From contig NZ_SRYA01000023.1 of NCBI RefSeq assembly GCF_004793545.1, positions 19,378-83,377 of the forward strand: a stretch of DNA of 64,000 nucleotides. Direction: 5' to 3'. Position 1 is the first letter of the stretch, and each line of letters opens with the position of its first letter. The notes beneath the pieces were generated by a model, which worked only from the letters and a program-made list of their open reading frames with translations, was not told where the DNA came from and did not search any database. Source of the stretch: Petralouisia muris. GTDB lineage: Bacteria; Bacillota; Clostridia; Lachnospirales; Lachnospiraceae. The translations under genes were made by a program, and so were the position numbers. Positions 53,639 through 61,975 of this stretch are shown here, one piece after another.

Positions 53639-53766
53639 TTCCTCCTGTACTTTCCCTCCCGGACGAGGGATTTGATATTTTTGTCTATGAAGCCTGCAGG
53701 CAGCCGCCCAAGCCCTGGATCTTTTTACCGCCAGGGCGTCTCGATATCTGGGATTTCCATTGACCG

Positions 53767-54387
53767 CTATCTGCCGGCTTTCTCCCGAAGCAGGATCGCC
53801 CCCGCCCCGAGAACCGCTGCCGCCCCCATCATCACAGCGGCAAATTCATAGCTTCCTTTCATCATCTGAAACAGTGCAAATTTCCCCAAATGTTTGGCTG
53901 CTCCGATATTTGCAATAAAATAAATCACCGACGCCATATATCCCAGAACCACCTGATTGGTAATTCCGCTGACAAAAAATCCGATGGCGCCCAAAAAGAG
54001 GATTTCACTGAAAGAACCAACCCACAACTTTCCCCATGCAAACTGGCTTCCTCCCTGCTGCATCCTCACAAGAAACAGAGTAACCCAAGCTGCCAGAAGC
54101 ATCATGGCCAGCAGCAGGCGAAGCAGATACAGCTTCCACAAGGGCATGGCTTTGGATCGTTTTAGCAGCCAGATTTCCCGGTTCTGCTCCGGCAAAAACA
54201 AAGGCGTCAGCAGAAGAATCCCGCCGAAAGCCGCATACATTTCCATCACCTTCGCAGCCTGCCCAGCATCCAGATTCCGATAACTGATAAAAAAACCGGA
54301 CATCAGAAGAACCAGCAGCGCCAGCAGCAAATGAGGCGCATACTGCCTGCGGATAAAGCTACTTCCTGCGCTTAAATAATTTTCCAT
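53767..54387 (-). CDS. Membrane component of an ABC exporter (second permease)
   Basis: 206 residues from ATG 54387, with AAGGAGAG upstream; it overlaps the preceding permease gene by 29 bases. Six hydrophobic segments are visible (LLLALLVLLMSGFFISY, GGILLLTPLFLPE, LLLAMMLLAAWVTLFLV and others). No sequence motif beyond ABC-2-like membrane topology. Last gene of the two-component/ABC operon. Confidence 0.8.
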   Translation of the reverse strand: MENYLSAGSSFIRRQYAPHLLLALLVLLMSGFFISYRNLDAGQAAKVMEMYAAFGGILLLTPLFLPEQNREIWLLKRSKAMPLWKLYLLRLLLAMMLLAAWVTLFLVRMQQGGSQFAWGKLWVGSFSEILFLGAIGFFVSGITNQVVLGYMASVIYFIANIGAAKHLGKFALFQMMKGSYEFAAVMMGAAAVLGAGAILLREKAGR

Positions 54388-55603
54388 AAAGCGTCTCTCC
54401 TTCCCTGCGTTTTTTCTCATAAAACAATGCCGTCAGGGCCAAAAAGGCCAGCGACAGCCCAAAATAGAACCCCCGGTTTAAAAAGAGCTGCTGTCTCTGC
54501 TGCCAGAATTCACTGGTTCTTCCGAAGGCGTTCCAACGCGCCACCAGTTTCAGGGAAAAATCCCCCGTCAACGCACTGGCTCCCATCAGGCTTGCCATGG
54601 CCCAGAACACCTGGATAAAAATAGAAATCACGTTCTCTGTCAGCTCTGTAATAAAAAAGGATACGGCCAGCACAATCATGATTTCCGGCAGCAGCCAAAT
54701 CAGATCGTACTTCAAAAACGCCAGCAGATCCGGAGAAATTCCCACCGTATTGGAATGATACTGGTAAGGCGTCTGTATCACAAAAGAGGTGACAACCACA
54801 GGAAGCGCGGCCATAAACACATTGGCCAGATAACGGCTTCCGATGATCTGAAAGGCAGAGGCTTTATGGGCGAACACTACCTGGGAAGCCTGAGCCCGCT
54901 TGTCCCTAAGACACCGGGTTACTCCCAGGAAAATCGGAAGAACGGAAAGGATAATTCCAGCATAATCACAAAACAGCCTGGAAACAGCTCCAGTAATCCT
55001 GTCTTTCTCACAGAGGGCTTCATATTCTTCCACCGCCTGTTCGTATGTCATAGGCACGCTTACCCCGCCCTCTATAGATTTCCTGCTGTAAGAGCTTCCG
55101 GCTCCGATAATGCTGCAGACTTTTTCCATATTTTCACAAAACGCATCATAATTTAATGATTCTTTCGCAAAAATGGAATATTCCGACTGAGCCGCCATCG
55201 CTCCTTCAACGGTGGTCCGATCATATTGACTGAAATGAGCCGCCATCTCTTTCATCAGCTCTTCCCAGGATTTTCCTGTACAGGTCTCAATAATGCCGAT
55301 TACCTCATCCAACTCCCGCTGATTCAGCGTAACTCCTTTATAGAATCCCATAGGATAGGTGGCGTAAGAATTGTGTTCCGTCTCCATTACAAGCTCTGCC
55401 AGAATTTTTTCCATCACTGCCGAAGGCTCATGGCTGACAATAGTTCCATACCCTTCCTGATCTGGAAGAGGCTTTTCCATTCTGTCAGTCAAATCGCCGC
55501 TTAACTGACTGGACAGAAATATCATAAATACTGCCACATAGATATAGTATACCATGCTTTTGAGAATCTGTTTACATTCTTTTACAAATAGTGCGCCAAA
55601 CAT
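54359..55603 (-). CDS. ABC-2 type exporter permease
   Basis: 414 residues. ATG 55603 is chosen over the GTG at 55612 since AGGAGGTGG is spaced eight bases before it. One helix at the N-terminus, an extracytoplasmic stretch of ~180 residues, then five or six helices; this layout is typical of ABC-2 exporters of the bacitracin/lantibiotic-resistance and unknown-peptide types. Cognate of the ATPase just upstream. Confidence 0.85.
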   Translation of the reverse strand: MFGALFVKECKQILKSMVYYIYVAVFMIFLSSQLSGDLTDRMEKPLPDQEGYGTIVSHEPSAVMEKILAELVMETEHNSYATYPMGFYKGVTLNQRELDEVIGIIETCTGKSWEELMKEMAAHFSQYDRTTVEGAMAAQSEYSIFAKESLNYDAFCENMEKVCSIIGAGSSYSRKSIEGGVSVPMTYEQAVEEYEALCEKDRITGAVSRLFCDYAGIILSVLPIFLGVTRCLRDKRAQASQVVFAHKASAFQIIGSRYLANVFMAALPVVVTSFVIQTPYQYHSNTVGISPDLLAFLKYDLIWLLPEIMIVLAVSFFITELTENVISIFIQVFWAMASLMGASALTGDFSLKLVARWNAFGRTSEFWQQRQQLFLNRGFYFGLSLAFLALTALFYEKKRREGETLYGKLFKRRK

Positions 55604-55615
55604 TCCATCCACCTC

Positions 55616-56497
55616 CTATCCCCTGTGTCCCTGGGCCTGATGCATCAGATACATATAGGCGTCTTCCACATCTGCTCCAGCCGGGCCTGCACCCTTCATG
55701 GGAGGCTTTTCTGAAATGATTTTAATAGTTGCGCTGCTGCCGCTTGTCAAAATCCCTGTCACCAGAAACTTTTCCTGTATGGCAGGCAGCTCCATGGCAG
55801 ACACCTCTGCCGTATAAACTTTTCCTTTGACTGCCTCTAATAACTGAGACACTTTTCCCCGGAAAAGGATTTCTCCCTGATTCAGCACTGCAATATTTTC
55901 ACAGGTGGCTTCGATGTCTCCTACAATATGGGTAGAAAGCAGGACAATCCTGTCTTTGGCAATTTCACAGAGCAAATTGCGAAACCGCACCCGCTCTTCC
56001 GGGTCCAGCCCTGCTGTGGGCTCATCCACCACGATAATTTTCGGATCGTGGATGATCGCCTGGGCAATGCCAAGCCTGCGCTTCATGCCGCCGGACATGG
56101 CTTTTACTTTCGTCTTATGCTGATCCCCCAGATTCACCTTTTCAAGCATTTCCGGCACTTTTTCGGCCCGTTCCTGCTTACTCATGCCGGAGAGCACAGC
56201 AAGATAATCCAACGCTTCGTAAGCTCTCATATTCCCATACATGGAAAACTCCTGAGGCAGATAGCCGATGATTCTGCGGATCTGGCTGCTTTGCTCCACC
56301 GGAATATTGCAAAGCGTCACCTCTCCGCTGCTCTTTTTTGTCAGAGTGGTCAGCACCTTCATCAAGGTGGTTTTCCCTGCTCCGTTAGGGCCAAGTAAGC
56401 CGAACATCCCCTGATCGATCTGCAGATCGATGCGCTTCAGGGCCTGCTTCTTTCCAAAATTTTTCGATAAATCCTTGATTTCTATTCTGGTTTCCAT
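55616..56497 (-). CDS. ABC exporter ATP-binding protein
   Basis: 293 residues. Walker A GPNGAGKTT, Q-loop YLPQEFSMYG, signature MSGGMKRRLGIAQ, Walker B IIVVDEPTAGLD and H-loop LLSTHIV. The C-terminal ~80 residues contain a Gly/Ala-rich stretch before the end. ATG 56497 has GAGGAAG upstream. Part of the regulator-kinase-ATPase-permease-permease operon; the substrate, perhaps an antimicrobial peptide, is inferred from the layout only. Confidence 0.93.
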   Translation of the reverse strand: METRIEIKDLSKNFGKKQALKRIDLQIDQGMFGLLGPNGAGKTTLMKVLTTLTKKSSGEVTLCNIPVEQSSQIRRIIGYLPQEFSMYGNMRAYEALDYLAVLSGMSKQERAEKVPEMLEKVNLGDQHKTKVKAMSGGMKRRLGIAQAIIHDPKIIVVDEPTAGLDPEERVRFRNLLCEIAKDRIVLLSTHIVGDIEATCENIAVLNQGEILFRGKVSQLLEAVKGKVYTAEVSAMELPAIQEKFLVTGILTSGSSATIKIISEKPPMKGAGPAGADVEDAYMYLMHQAQGHRG

Positions 56498-56590
56498 AAT
56501 TCTTCCTCGCTTCCTTTCTCTGAAAGACAATATAGCAAGAATTTATCTATGAATTTCCTATAAATCTATATTTTTTCCAAAGGCCTTCCT

Positions 56591-57790
56591 TCACAATTTC
56601 CGCACTCCCGTCACCAGCCCGGCAGCGGCAATGGCCCCCTGTTCCACACTGTTTTGTAAAGACAGGCTTCCCCCATGGCTTTCACACAGCATCCGGCAGA
56701 TAGACAGGCCAATGCCAAAATGCTCCCTGCTGTTTTCCTCCTCGCTGAAATACGCCTCCGTTCCCATCCGCAACGCCTTTTCTGAAAATCCGGGTCCGTC
56801 ATCTTTGACAAAAACAGTCAGCTCCCTTCCTTTTAAAACGGCTTTTGCCTGAACAGTATGAACTGCGTAACGCAATGCGTTGCTCAGCAGATTTTCAAAT
56901 ACCTCTATCAGAAGATTGAGATCCAGAAACAATTCCTTTTCAGGCAAATCTGCATTCAGAATCAATTGAAGCCCTGCATTCTGCCTCATGCCATATATTA
57001 CCGCCTCCAACTGCCCCGCTATCTGCCTGCTGCTGTGCCAGCTGCAGGAAAGCTCTCGTTTTTCAATGTTCTGAATCGTCGTCATGGTTTCAGAAAAGCG
57101 GAGCAGACGTTCCTCCTGCTCATGCATGGTATTTAATTTCTCCATCAGCATATCTTCTGTGACACGGCCGCCGGGCACATATTTCTGCAGGAATTCCGTA
57201 TACCCCCGGATGACCGTCAGAGGAGTCCGGATATCGTGGGCGAAGGCCGCATTGATTTTCCGCTGCTCCTCCTGCTGCCTCCACTGATCCTTTTTCTTTT
57301 TCAGCATTTCTCTTCGCATCTGCTCCATTTCTCCGCAAAGCAGACTCATCTCATCCTTGCCCTGCCAGACAATTTCATGGCTGTAATCTCCCATATTGAT
57401 ATAATTTAACCCCCGGGTAATGGCGGCAATCGGGGGCTTTATCCTGGTTTCCAGAAAAACCTTCCCTGCTGCGGCAAAGCCAAGCAGAATATAAAGGTAC
57501 AGGCAGGAATGGTAAAAAAATCTGAGAATCCTCAGACAGAAATCTTCCCAGTTTCCCTGTTCCGCCAGAGACGCCCGCAGCCGCGGGTCCCAGTAATAGA
57601 CGTTTGTAAGCGCCTGGTTCTGCCGTTTCTCTAAAACCCCTATCCACGCCAAACAGAGATTTCTGGTAATCCAATACGCCGCGATCACTCCAACTGCACT
57701 GATGCACAGATACCAGATCAAAGCCCGCACTAGGGACTTATCCTGCAAAATTTTCCGCAACTGTTCTGTTTTCTCTTCTAACCAATCCAT
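56591..57790 (-). CDS. Sensor histidine kinase
   Basis: 399 residues. Two helices (LVRALIWYLCISAVGVIAAYWI; FYHSCLYLYILLGFAAAGKVF) flank a short ~60-residue external loop, too small for most ligand domains. HAMP-like segment, H-box AFAHDIRTPLTVIRGY, N-box FENLLSNALRYA, G1 KDDGPGFS and G2 HFGIGLSICR. It overlaps its response regulator by 13 bases. Short-loop kinases beside ABC exporters often sense through the transporter; that is inference here. Confidence 0.93.
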   Translation of the reverse strand: MDWLEEKTEQLRKILQDKSLVRALIWYLCISAVGVIAAYWITRNLCLAWIGVLEKRQNQALTNVYYWDPRLRASLAEQGNWEDFCLRILRFFYHSCLYLYILLGFAAAGKVFLETRIKPPIAAITRGLNYINMGDYSHEIVWQGKDEMSLLCGEMEQMRREMLKKKKDQWRQQEEQRKINAAFAHDIRTPLTVIRGYTEFLQKYVPGGRVTEDMLMEKLNTMHEQEERLLRFSETMTTIQNIEKRELSCSWHSSRQIAGQLEAVIYGMRQNAGLQLILNADLPEKELFLDLNLLIEVFENLLSNALRYAVHTVQAKAVLKGRELTVFVKDDGPGFSEKALRMGTEAYFSEEENSREHFGIGLSICRMLCESHGGSLSLQNSVEQGAIAAAGLVTGVRKL

Positions 57791-58443
57791 TTGTAGCCCA
57801 CTCCCCAGACTGTCTCAATATGTTTTGTTTCCCCGTCAATTTTCTGGCGGATTCTGCGCACATGCTCTGCAATAATCGAGGGGTCCGCTTCCCCGTCAAA
57901 GCCCCGGACCCTCTCATAAATCTGTTCCTTCTCAAATACCTGCCCGCTGTGAGAAATCAGCAGTTCCACAATGGAAAATTCTGTTTTCGTCAATCCCGCA
58001 TCTTCTCCCTTCAGAAGCACCTGACGTCCGGAAAAATCCACCGTCAAATCCCCCTTGATATAAACGCTGCCGCTTTGCTGCCTGCGGGCTTCTCTGCGCA
58101 GATGGGCCTCTACCCGGGCAAGCAGTTCATCCATGCCGAAAGGCTTTACAATGTAATCGTCTCCCCCTGCCTTAAACCCGTTCACTCTGTCCTGTTCTTC
58201 GGTGCGGGCAGTGAGAAAGAGAATAGGGCAATCCACATAATCCCGGATTTTTTCACAGACGGTATAGCCGTCCAAATCCGGCATATTCACATCCAGGATA
58301 ATCAAATCCGGCTGATGCTTTAAGCCCTCCATGGCTTCCATTCCATTTTTGGCCGTGTAGACCAGATATCCTTCCATTTCCAGAGATTCTTTCAGAAGGT
58401 TCCGGATATCCTGTTCGTCGTCTGCTGCAAGTATTTTCTTCAT
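57778..58443 (-). CDS. OmpR-family response regulator
   Basis: 221 residues from ATG 58443 (GTGGAGG upstream). Receiver: DDEQD acidic pair, phospho-Asp in LIILDVNMPDLDG, LTART and K in VKPFG. The C-terminal winged helix reads GLTKTEFSIVELL and FEKEQIYERVRGFDGEAD, ending WGVGYKW. First gene of the exporter operon. Confidence 0.95.
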   Translation of the reverse strand: MKKILAADDEQDIRNLLKESLEMEGYLVYTAKNGMEAMEGLKHQPDLIILDVNMPDLDGYTVCEKIRDYVDCPILFLTARTEEQDRVNGFKAGGDDYIVKPFGMDELLARVEAHLRREARRQQSGSVYIKGDLTVDFSGRQVLLKGEDAGLTKTEFSIVELLISHSGQVFEKEQIYERVRGFDGEADPSIIAEHVRRIRQKIDGETKHIETVWGVGYKWIG

Positions 58444-58553
58444 GTTTGCCTCCACTTCTGAATTTGGTTCTAAAAAATCCGAACTATACATCAAGTTTTC
58501 CTTGTGTACCGCTTTTCTATCACACAGCTGTGCGGCTTATTTTTGTTTTCCCT

Positions 58554-58583
58554 ATCATAATTGATCCCCTCCAACAAGTTCAA
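58554..58583 (-). promoter_or_regulatory. Promoter of the two-component/ABC operon
   Basis: Minus-strand -35 TTGAAC (58578-58583), 18-base spacer, -10 TATGAT (58554-58559), 110 bases before the regulator start. Confidence 0.5.
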
Positions 58584-58676
58584 TATAAATCGCAGAATTA
58601 AGAGACATCTGAAAACTTCTGTTTCCCGGATTCAAACAAATTCCCATAAAATCAAATTCCTTTCTGAAATCTGAGT

Positions 58677-59825
58677 TTATTTTCCAAACAATTCCCTGGC
58701 CTGTTTCATATTTTCCACAATGGATACCTCAAAGGGACATCTGGTTTCACACACCCCGCACTGCACACATTCTCCTGCATGGCGTTCCAGCCCTTCGTAA
58801 TGCTCCCGCACCGTCTCCGGCATTTTTCCCTGGGCTCTGGCCAGATTCAAAAACTTTGTGACAGACGCCACATCTATCTGCTTGGGACAGGGCGCGCAAT
58901 GGCTGCAGTACATACAATGGCCTCTCCAGCTTATATTGGGAAATGCGGCAAACGCCAGCGCATAATCCTTCTCTTCTTCTAAAGCTGTCTCGTAGGAAAG
59001 GCTTTCCCGAAGCTGATCAAAGGAATGGGCGCCTGCCAGAACGGTTGCAACTGCCGGCCGGGTCAGGGCGTAATGGAGACACTGAACCACAGTCAGGGCT
59101 TTTCCTGCTGGGGATAAAGAAGCATCCAGCAAATCTCCGCCGCCGAAAGCCTTCATTACTGTAATGCCAACGCCTTTTCTCTGGCAGGTTTCATACAAAT
59201 TCTGCCGATCTGCATCCATATTCACCAACGGCTTCTCATAGTTTTTGTCATTCCACAATTCTTCCACATCCTCTCCTGCCGGCTGCAGGTCATAACAGGG
59301 ATTGACGCTGAACATTAAGACCTCAATCTGTCCGCTTTCCACGGCCTTTAACGCTACCTGGGGATTATGGCTGCTTAACCCGATGTGAAGAATTTTTCCA
59401 GATTTTTTCAATTCCTGTACATATTCCATTACAGGCCCCTGGCAGATGTTTTCCCAGTCTTCCATAGAATCCACATAATGGATCATTCCCACATCAATAA
59501 AATCTGTCTGAAGCTGGGCAAGAAGTTCCTCAAATCCTGCCTGTACCTCACCGATTTCCCGACTCCGTTTGTACTGACCGTCTTTCCATATCGAACAGAT
59601 GTGAGCCTGTATGATGAATTTCTTTCTTCTGCCTGCCAGCGCAAGGCCCACTGCAGTGCGTACCTGGGGATTGGACGCATACAAATCAAAATAATTAACG
59701 CCTGCTTCTTCGGCTGCGTCCAGAAGCTCCTTTGCTCCTTTGCAGTCGTTTTCGGCAAAGCCTTCGCAGCCCAGTCCGATTTCACTTACCTTTAATCCTG
59801 TGTTTCCTAATTCACGATATTTCAC
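58677..59825 (-). CDS. Aldo/keto reductase with C-terminal 4Fe-4S ferredoxin domain
   Basis: 382 residues. The TIM-barrel part begins KYRELGNTGLKVSEIGLGCEG and has NYFDLYASNP, in which the active-site Tyr region is preserved. The last ~100 residues carry two cysteine clusters, CMYCSHCAPCP and CVQCGVCETRCP, as in anaerobic AKR-ferredoxin fusions. It probably moves electrons between an iron-sulphur cluster and a carbonyl substrate; the substrate is unknown. Monocistronic. Confidence 0.92.
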   Translation of the reverse strand: MKYRELGNTGLKVSEIGLGCEGFAENDCKGAKELLDAAEEAGVNYFDLYASNPQVRTAVGLALAGRRKKFIIQAHICSIWKDGQYKRSREIGEVQAGFEELLAQLQTDFIDVGMIHYVDSMEDWENICQGPVMEYVQELKKSGKILHIGLSSHNPQVALKAVESGQIEVLMFSVNPCYDLQPAGEDVEELWNDKNYEKPLVNMDADRQNLYETCQRKGVGITVMKAFGGGDLLDASLSPAGKALTVVQCLHYALTRPAVATVLAGAHSFDQLRESLSYETALEEEKDYALAFAAFPNISWRGHCMYCSHCAPCPKQIDVASVTKFLNLARAQGKMPETVREHYEGLERHAGECVQCGVCETRCPFEVSIVENMKQARELFGK

Positions 59826-59881
59826 ACTATTTTCCTCCTGCTTCTGTCAAGTTCTAAATCACTGATTTTCATGCTGTCTTG

Positions 59882-61498
59882 TTATGATTGCATATCTGGC
59901 TTTGCCAATTTTTCGATAATACAGCTGTGAGGCCTGTCTGCCTTATTCCTGTCATAATTAATTCCCACCAGCAAAATATCCCCTGCATAGCCTTCCAGGG
60001 CTTTGGAATACTGTCTGTCTTTGATCTGCTGTATGGCAGACTTTGCTGTCTTATCGTATTTTAATTCCACAATCAGCGCCGGTTTCCCGCAGGAAGGCAG
60101 CGGCAGAAAAACAATATCCGCAAAGCCGCGGCCGGCCGGAAGTTCCCGGATCAGCCTGTAATCCTTCCTTGCGCTGTAGTAAGCCAGGCCGATGGCGCAG
60201 GCAAGAGAATTCTCATCGTTATAAGTCAAAATTGACGCCGCTTCCATATGAGCCAAATCGAGCCCTTGAGCAACGCCTGCTTCATCTCCCAAAAGCGTAT
60301 CCTCCAAAAGCTTTTCCGATGCTTTAAGAATGCGCATCACTTCCGGCCAGCCGCCTACGCTCATGGCATTTTCAAATTCCCCGAGAATTTCTTGATTGGG
60401 AATAAACGTCTCTTTTTTCTCAGAATCATATCCCAAATATCCCAGATGAATCAGCAGCGTAAGCACATCATCCTTCGTCTTGAAGGTTTTCATATCATTC
60501 TGGAAACTAAACGCGTTCACTCTGACGCGGCCGCCGCCAAGCATATGGACAATATCCTGCCTGAGCCCGTCAAAATCCATTTCCATATAGATTTTCAACG
60601 CTTCATAGGTTTCTGTAGAGGTCCAATAGCTGGAACAATGCCCGCATTTCATTGCTTCCACTACAGACCTTGGATTATAAATATGATGAAATTTCCGAAA
60701 GGCATAACCGTCATACCAACTGCTGATTTCTGCAAAATCCATTCCATACCGCCCGCACAGTTCCTTCACTTCCGTTTCTGTAAATCCAGTGTACTCCTCT
60801 AATGTTTTCTGGTCTGTCATGGAATATTCCCAGAACATATTCAGAGCAGAGTGGGAACCGTATTTCTTGACAGGCAGGACGCCTGTCATATAGGCAAGGG
60901 CTACATATTCCCTATCCTTTAAAAGATTGCGCAGAAAATCAAGATACTGTCTCTGCAGGCCTTCCGCATCCTTCTTTTCACGCATTACGCAGTCCCATTC
61001 GTCAATCAGAAAAATAAATTCCCGGCCTGTCTTTGCATATATTTTCCGGAATGCGGCGGCTAGTCCCAGATCCTGACGTTTGAGCAGCTCCCCGTAGGCT
61101 TCCCGGAGTTCTTCCAGAACCTCCTGTTCCAGATACTCTATCATTGTGAAAGAATCTGCTTCGCTTAAAAATTGCTGCACATTCAAATAAATAACATCAT
61201 ATTGATTTAAATGCTCCAAAAAACTGTTATTTTTCTCAATCTTACATCCCCGGAACAATTGAGCGGAATCACAGCCGCGGCTGTAATAGGCGGCAAGCAT
61301 TTCAATCGTCATGGATTTCCCGAACCGGCGCGGTCTGCTGACGCAGATGAATTGCTCTCTGGTATTTAAACATCTGTTTGTATCTGCAATCATCTCTGTC
61401 TTATCCACATAAATATCGGAGCGGATAGATCTCCAAAAACCTTTATTTCCTGGATTCAAATAAATTCCCACAGGCGGCGCCTCCCATCTGATTTTCAT
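59882..61498 (-). CDS. AAA-ATPase-like protein with C-terminal PD-(D/E)XK nuclease domain
   Basis: 538 residues. Opening IRSDIYVDKTEMI, Walker A-like SRPRRFGKSMT, Walker B-like FIFLIDEWDC and the FxxLTGxL-type segment (AYMTGVLPVKKYG) are the AAA-ATPase-like (PF09820) family; the C-terminus holds the PDDEXK_9 site with GRGFADIVFLP (D) and ALIVELKYDK (E-x-K). These proteins are abundant in gut anaerobes and their function is unknown; mobile-element or defence roles are only suggested. Intact, in contrast to the remnant at 7871-8369. Confidence 0.9.
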   Translation of the reverse strand: MKIRWEAPPVGIYLNPGNKGFWRSIRSDIYVDKTEMIADTNRCLNTREQFICVSRPRRFGKSMTIEMLAAYYSRGCDSAQLFRGCKIEKNNSFLEHLNQYDVIYLNVQQFLSEADSFTMIEYLEQEVLEELREAYGELLKRQDLGLAAAFRKIYAKTGREFIFLIDEWDCVMREKKDAEGLQRQYLDFLRNLLKDREYVALAYMTGVLPVKKYGSHSALNMFWEYSMTDQKTLEEYTGFTETEVKELCGRYGMDFAEISSWYDGYAFRKFHHIYNPRSVVEAMKCGHCSSYWTSTETYEALKIYMEMDFDGLRQDIVHMLGGGRVRVNAFSFQNDMKTFKTKDDVLTLLIHLGYLGYDSEKKETFIPNQEILGEFENAMSVGGWPEVMRILKASEKLLEDTLLGDEAGVAQGLDLAHMEAASILTYNDENSLACAIGLAYYSARKDYRLIRELPAGRGFADIVFLPLPSCGKPALIVELKYDKTAKSAIQQIKDRQYSKALEGYAGDILLVGINYDRNKADRPHSCIIEKLAKPDMQS

Positions 61499-61575
61499 TT
61501 ATCCTTTATTATATGGGAAATGAAACAAATTAGCAATATGGGATTATATTAGGACAGAAGCATTGGAAAATAGTT

Positions 61576-61770
61576 TTAAACTGTACTGGTTCTGTTGATC
61601 AATCGTACGGTAAACTCCTCAAAACACAGAATATCTGACAATTCCTCCTGTAAAACATCTGTAAAAGACAAATTTGTGGATTCAGCTTCTAACAAAAACT
61701 GTTGCCATTGGATGCCTGTCACCCGATAAATCTTATCTGCTACGGATAAATATTTGATATTTTTATTCAT
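61576..61770 (-). CDS. Small protein of unknown function
   Basis: 64 residues, with a good ribosome site (AAATGGAG, 8 bases before ATG). Helical, acidic in the middle (LQEELSDILCFEE) and no membrane segment. It lies upstream of the AAA/PD-(D/E)XK gene on the same strand with a 77-base gap. I do not recognise the family; it could be a partner of that gene or stand alone. Confidence 0.5.
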   Translation of the reverse strand: MNKNIKYLSVADKIYRVTGIQWQQFLLEAESTNLSFTDVLQEELSDILCFEEFTVRLINRTSTV

Positions 61771-61888
61771 AAAATATCTCCATTTCTATTTGTTTTTTAT
61801 AACAACAAGAGCTGCTGCAGGAAAGATTCTTAATATGTGATATGGTATTTACTAATAAAATGTCCCACATCCCACATAATTTTCCTTA

Positions 61889-61909
61889 AAGCGTTCAAGA
61901 AAAACGCTT
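61889..61909 (-). terminator. Weak hairpin after the surface-protein gene
   Basis: AAGCGTT/AACGCTT stem, 7-base loop, with a loose A/T-rich tail; ~67 bases after the surface-protein stop. The T run is poor. The rest of the 61771-61975 gap shows nothing else. Confidence 0.35.
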
Positions 61910-61975
61910 CCCGACAATGATGGGAATAATTTTTCAAACACACTCCTGAGCAGCAGCCCTGTTTCACAGTTATAT

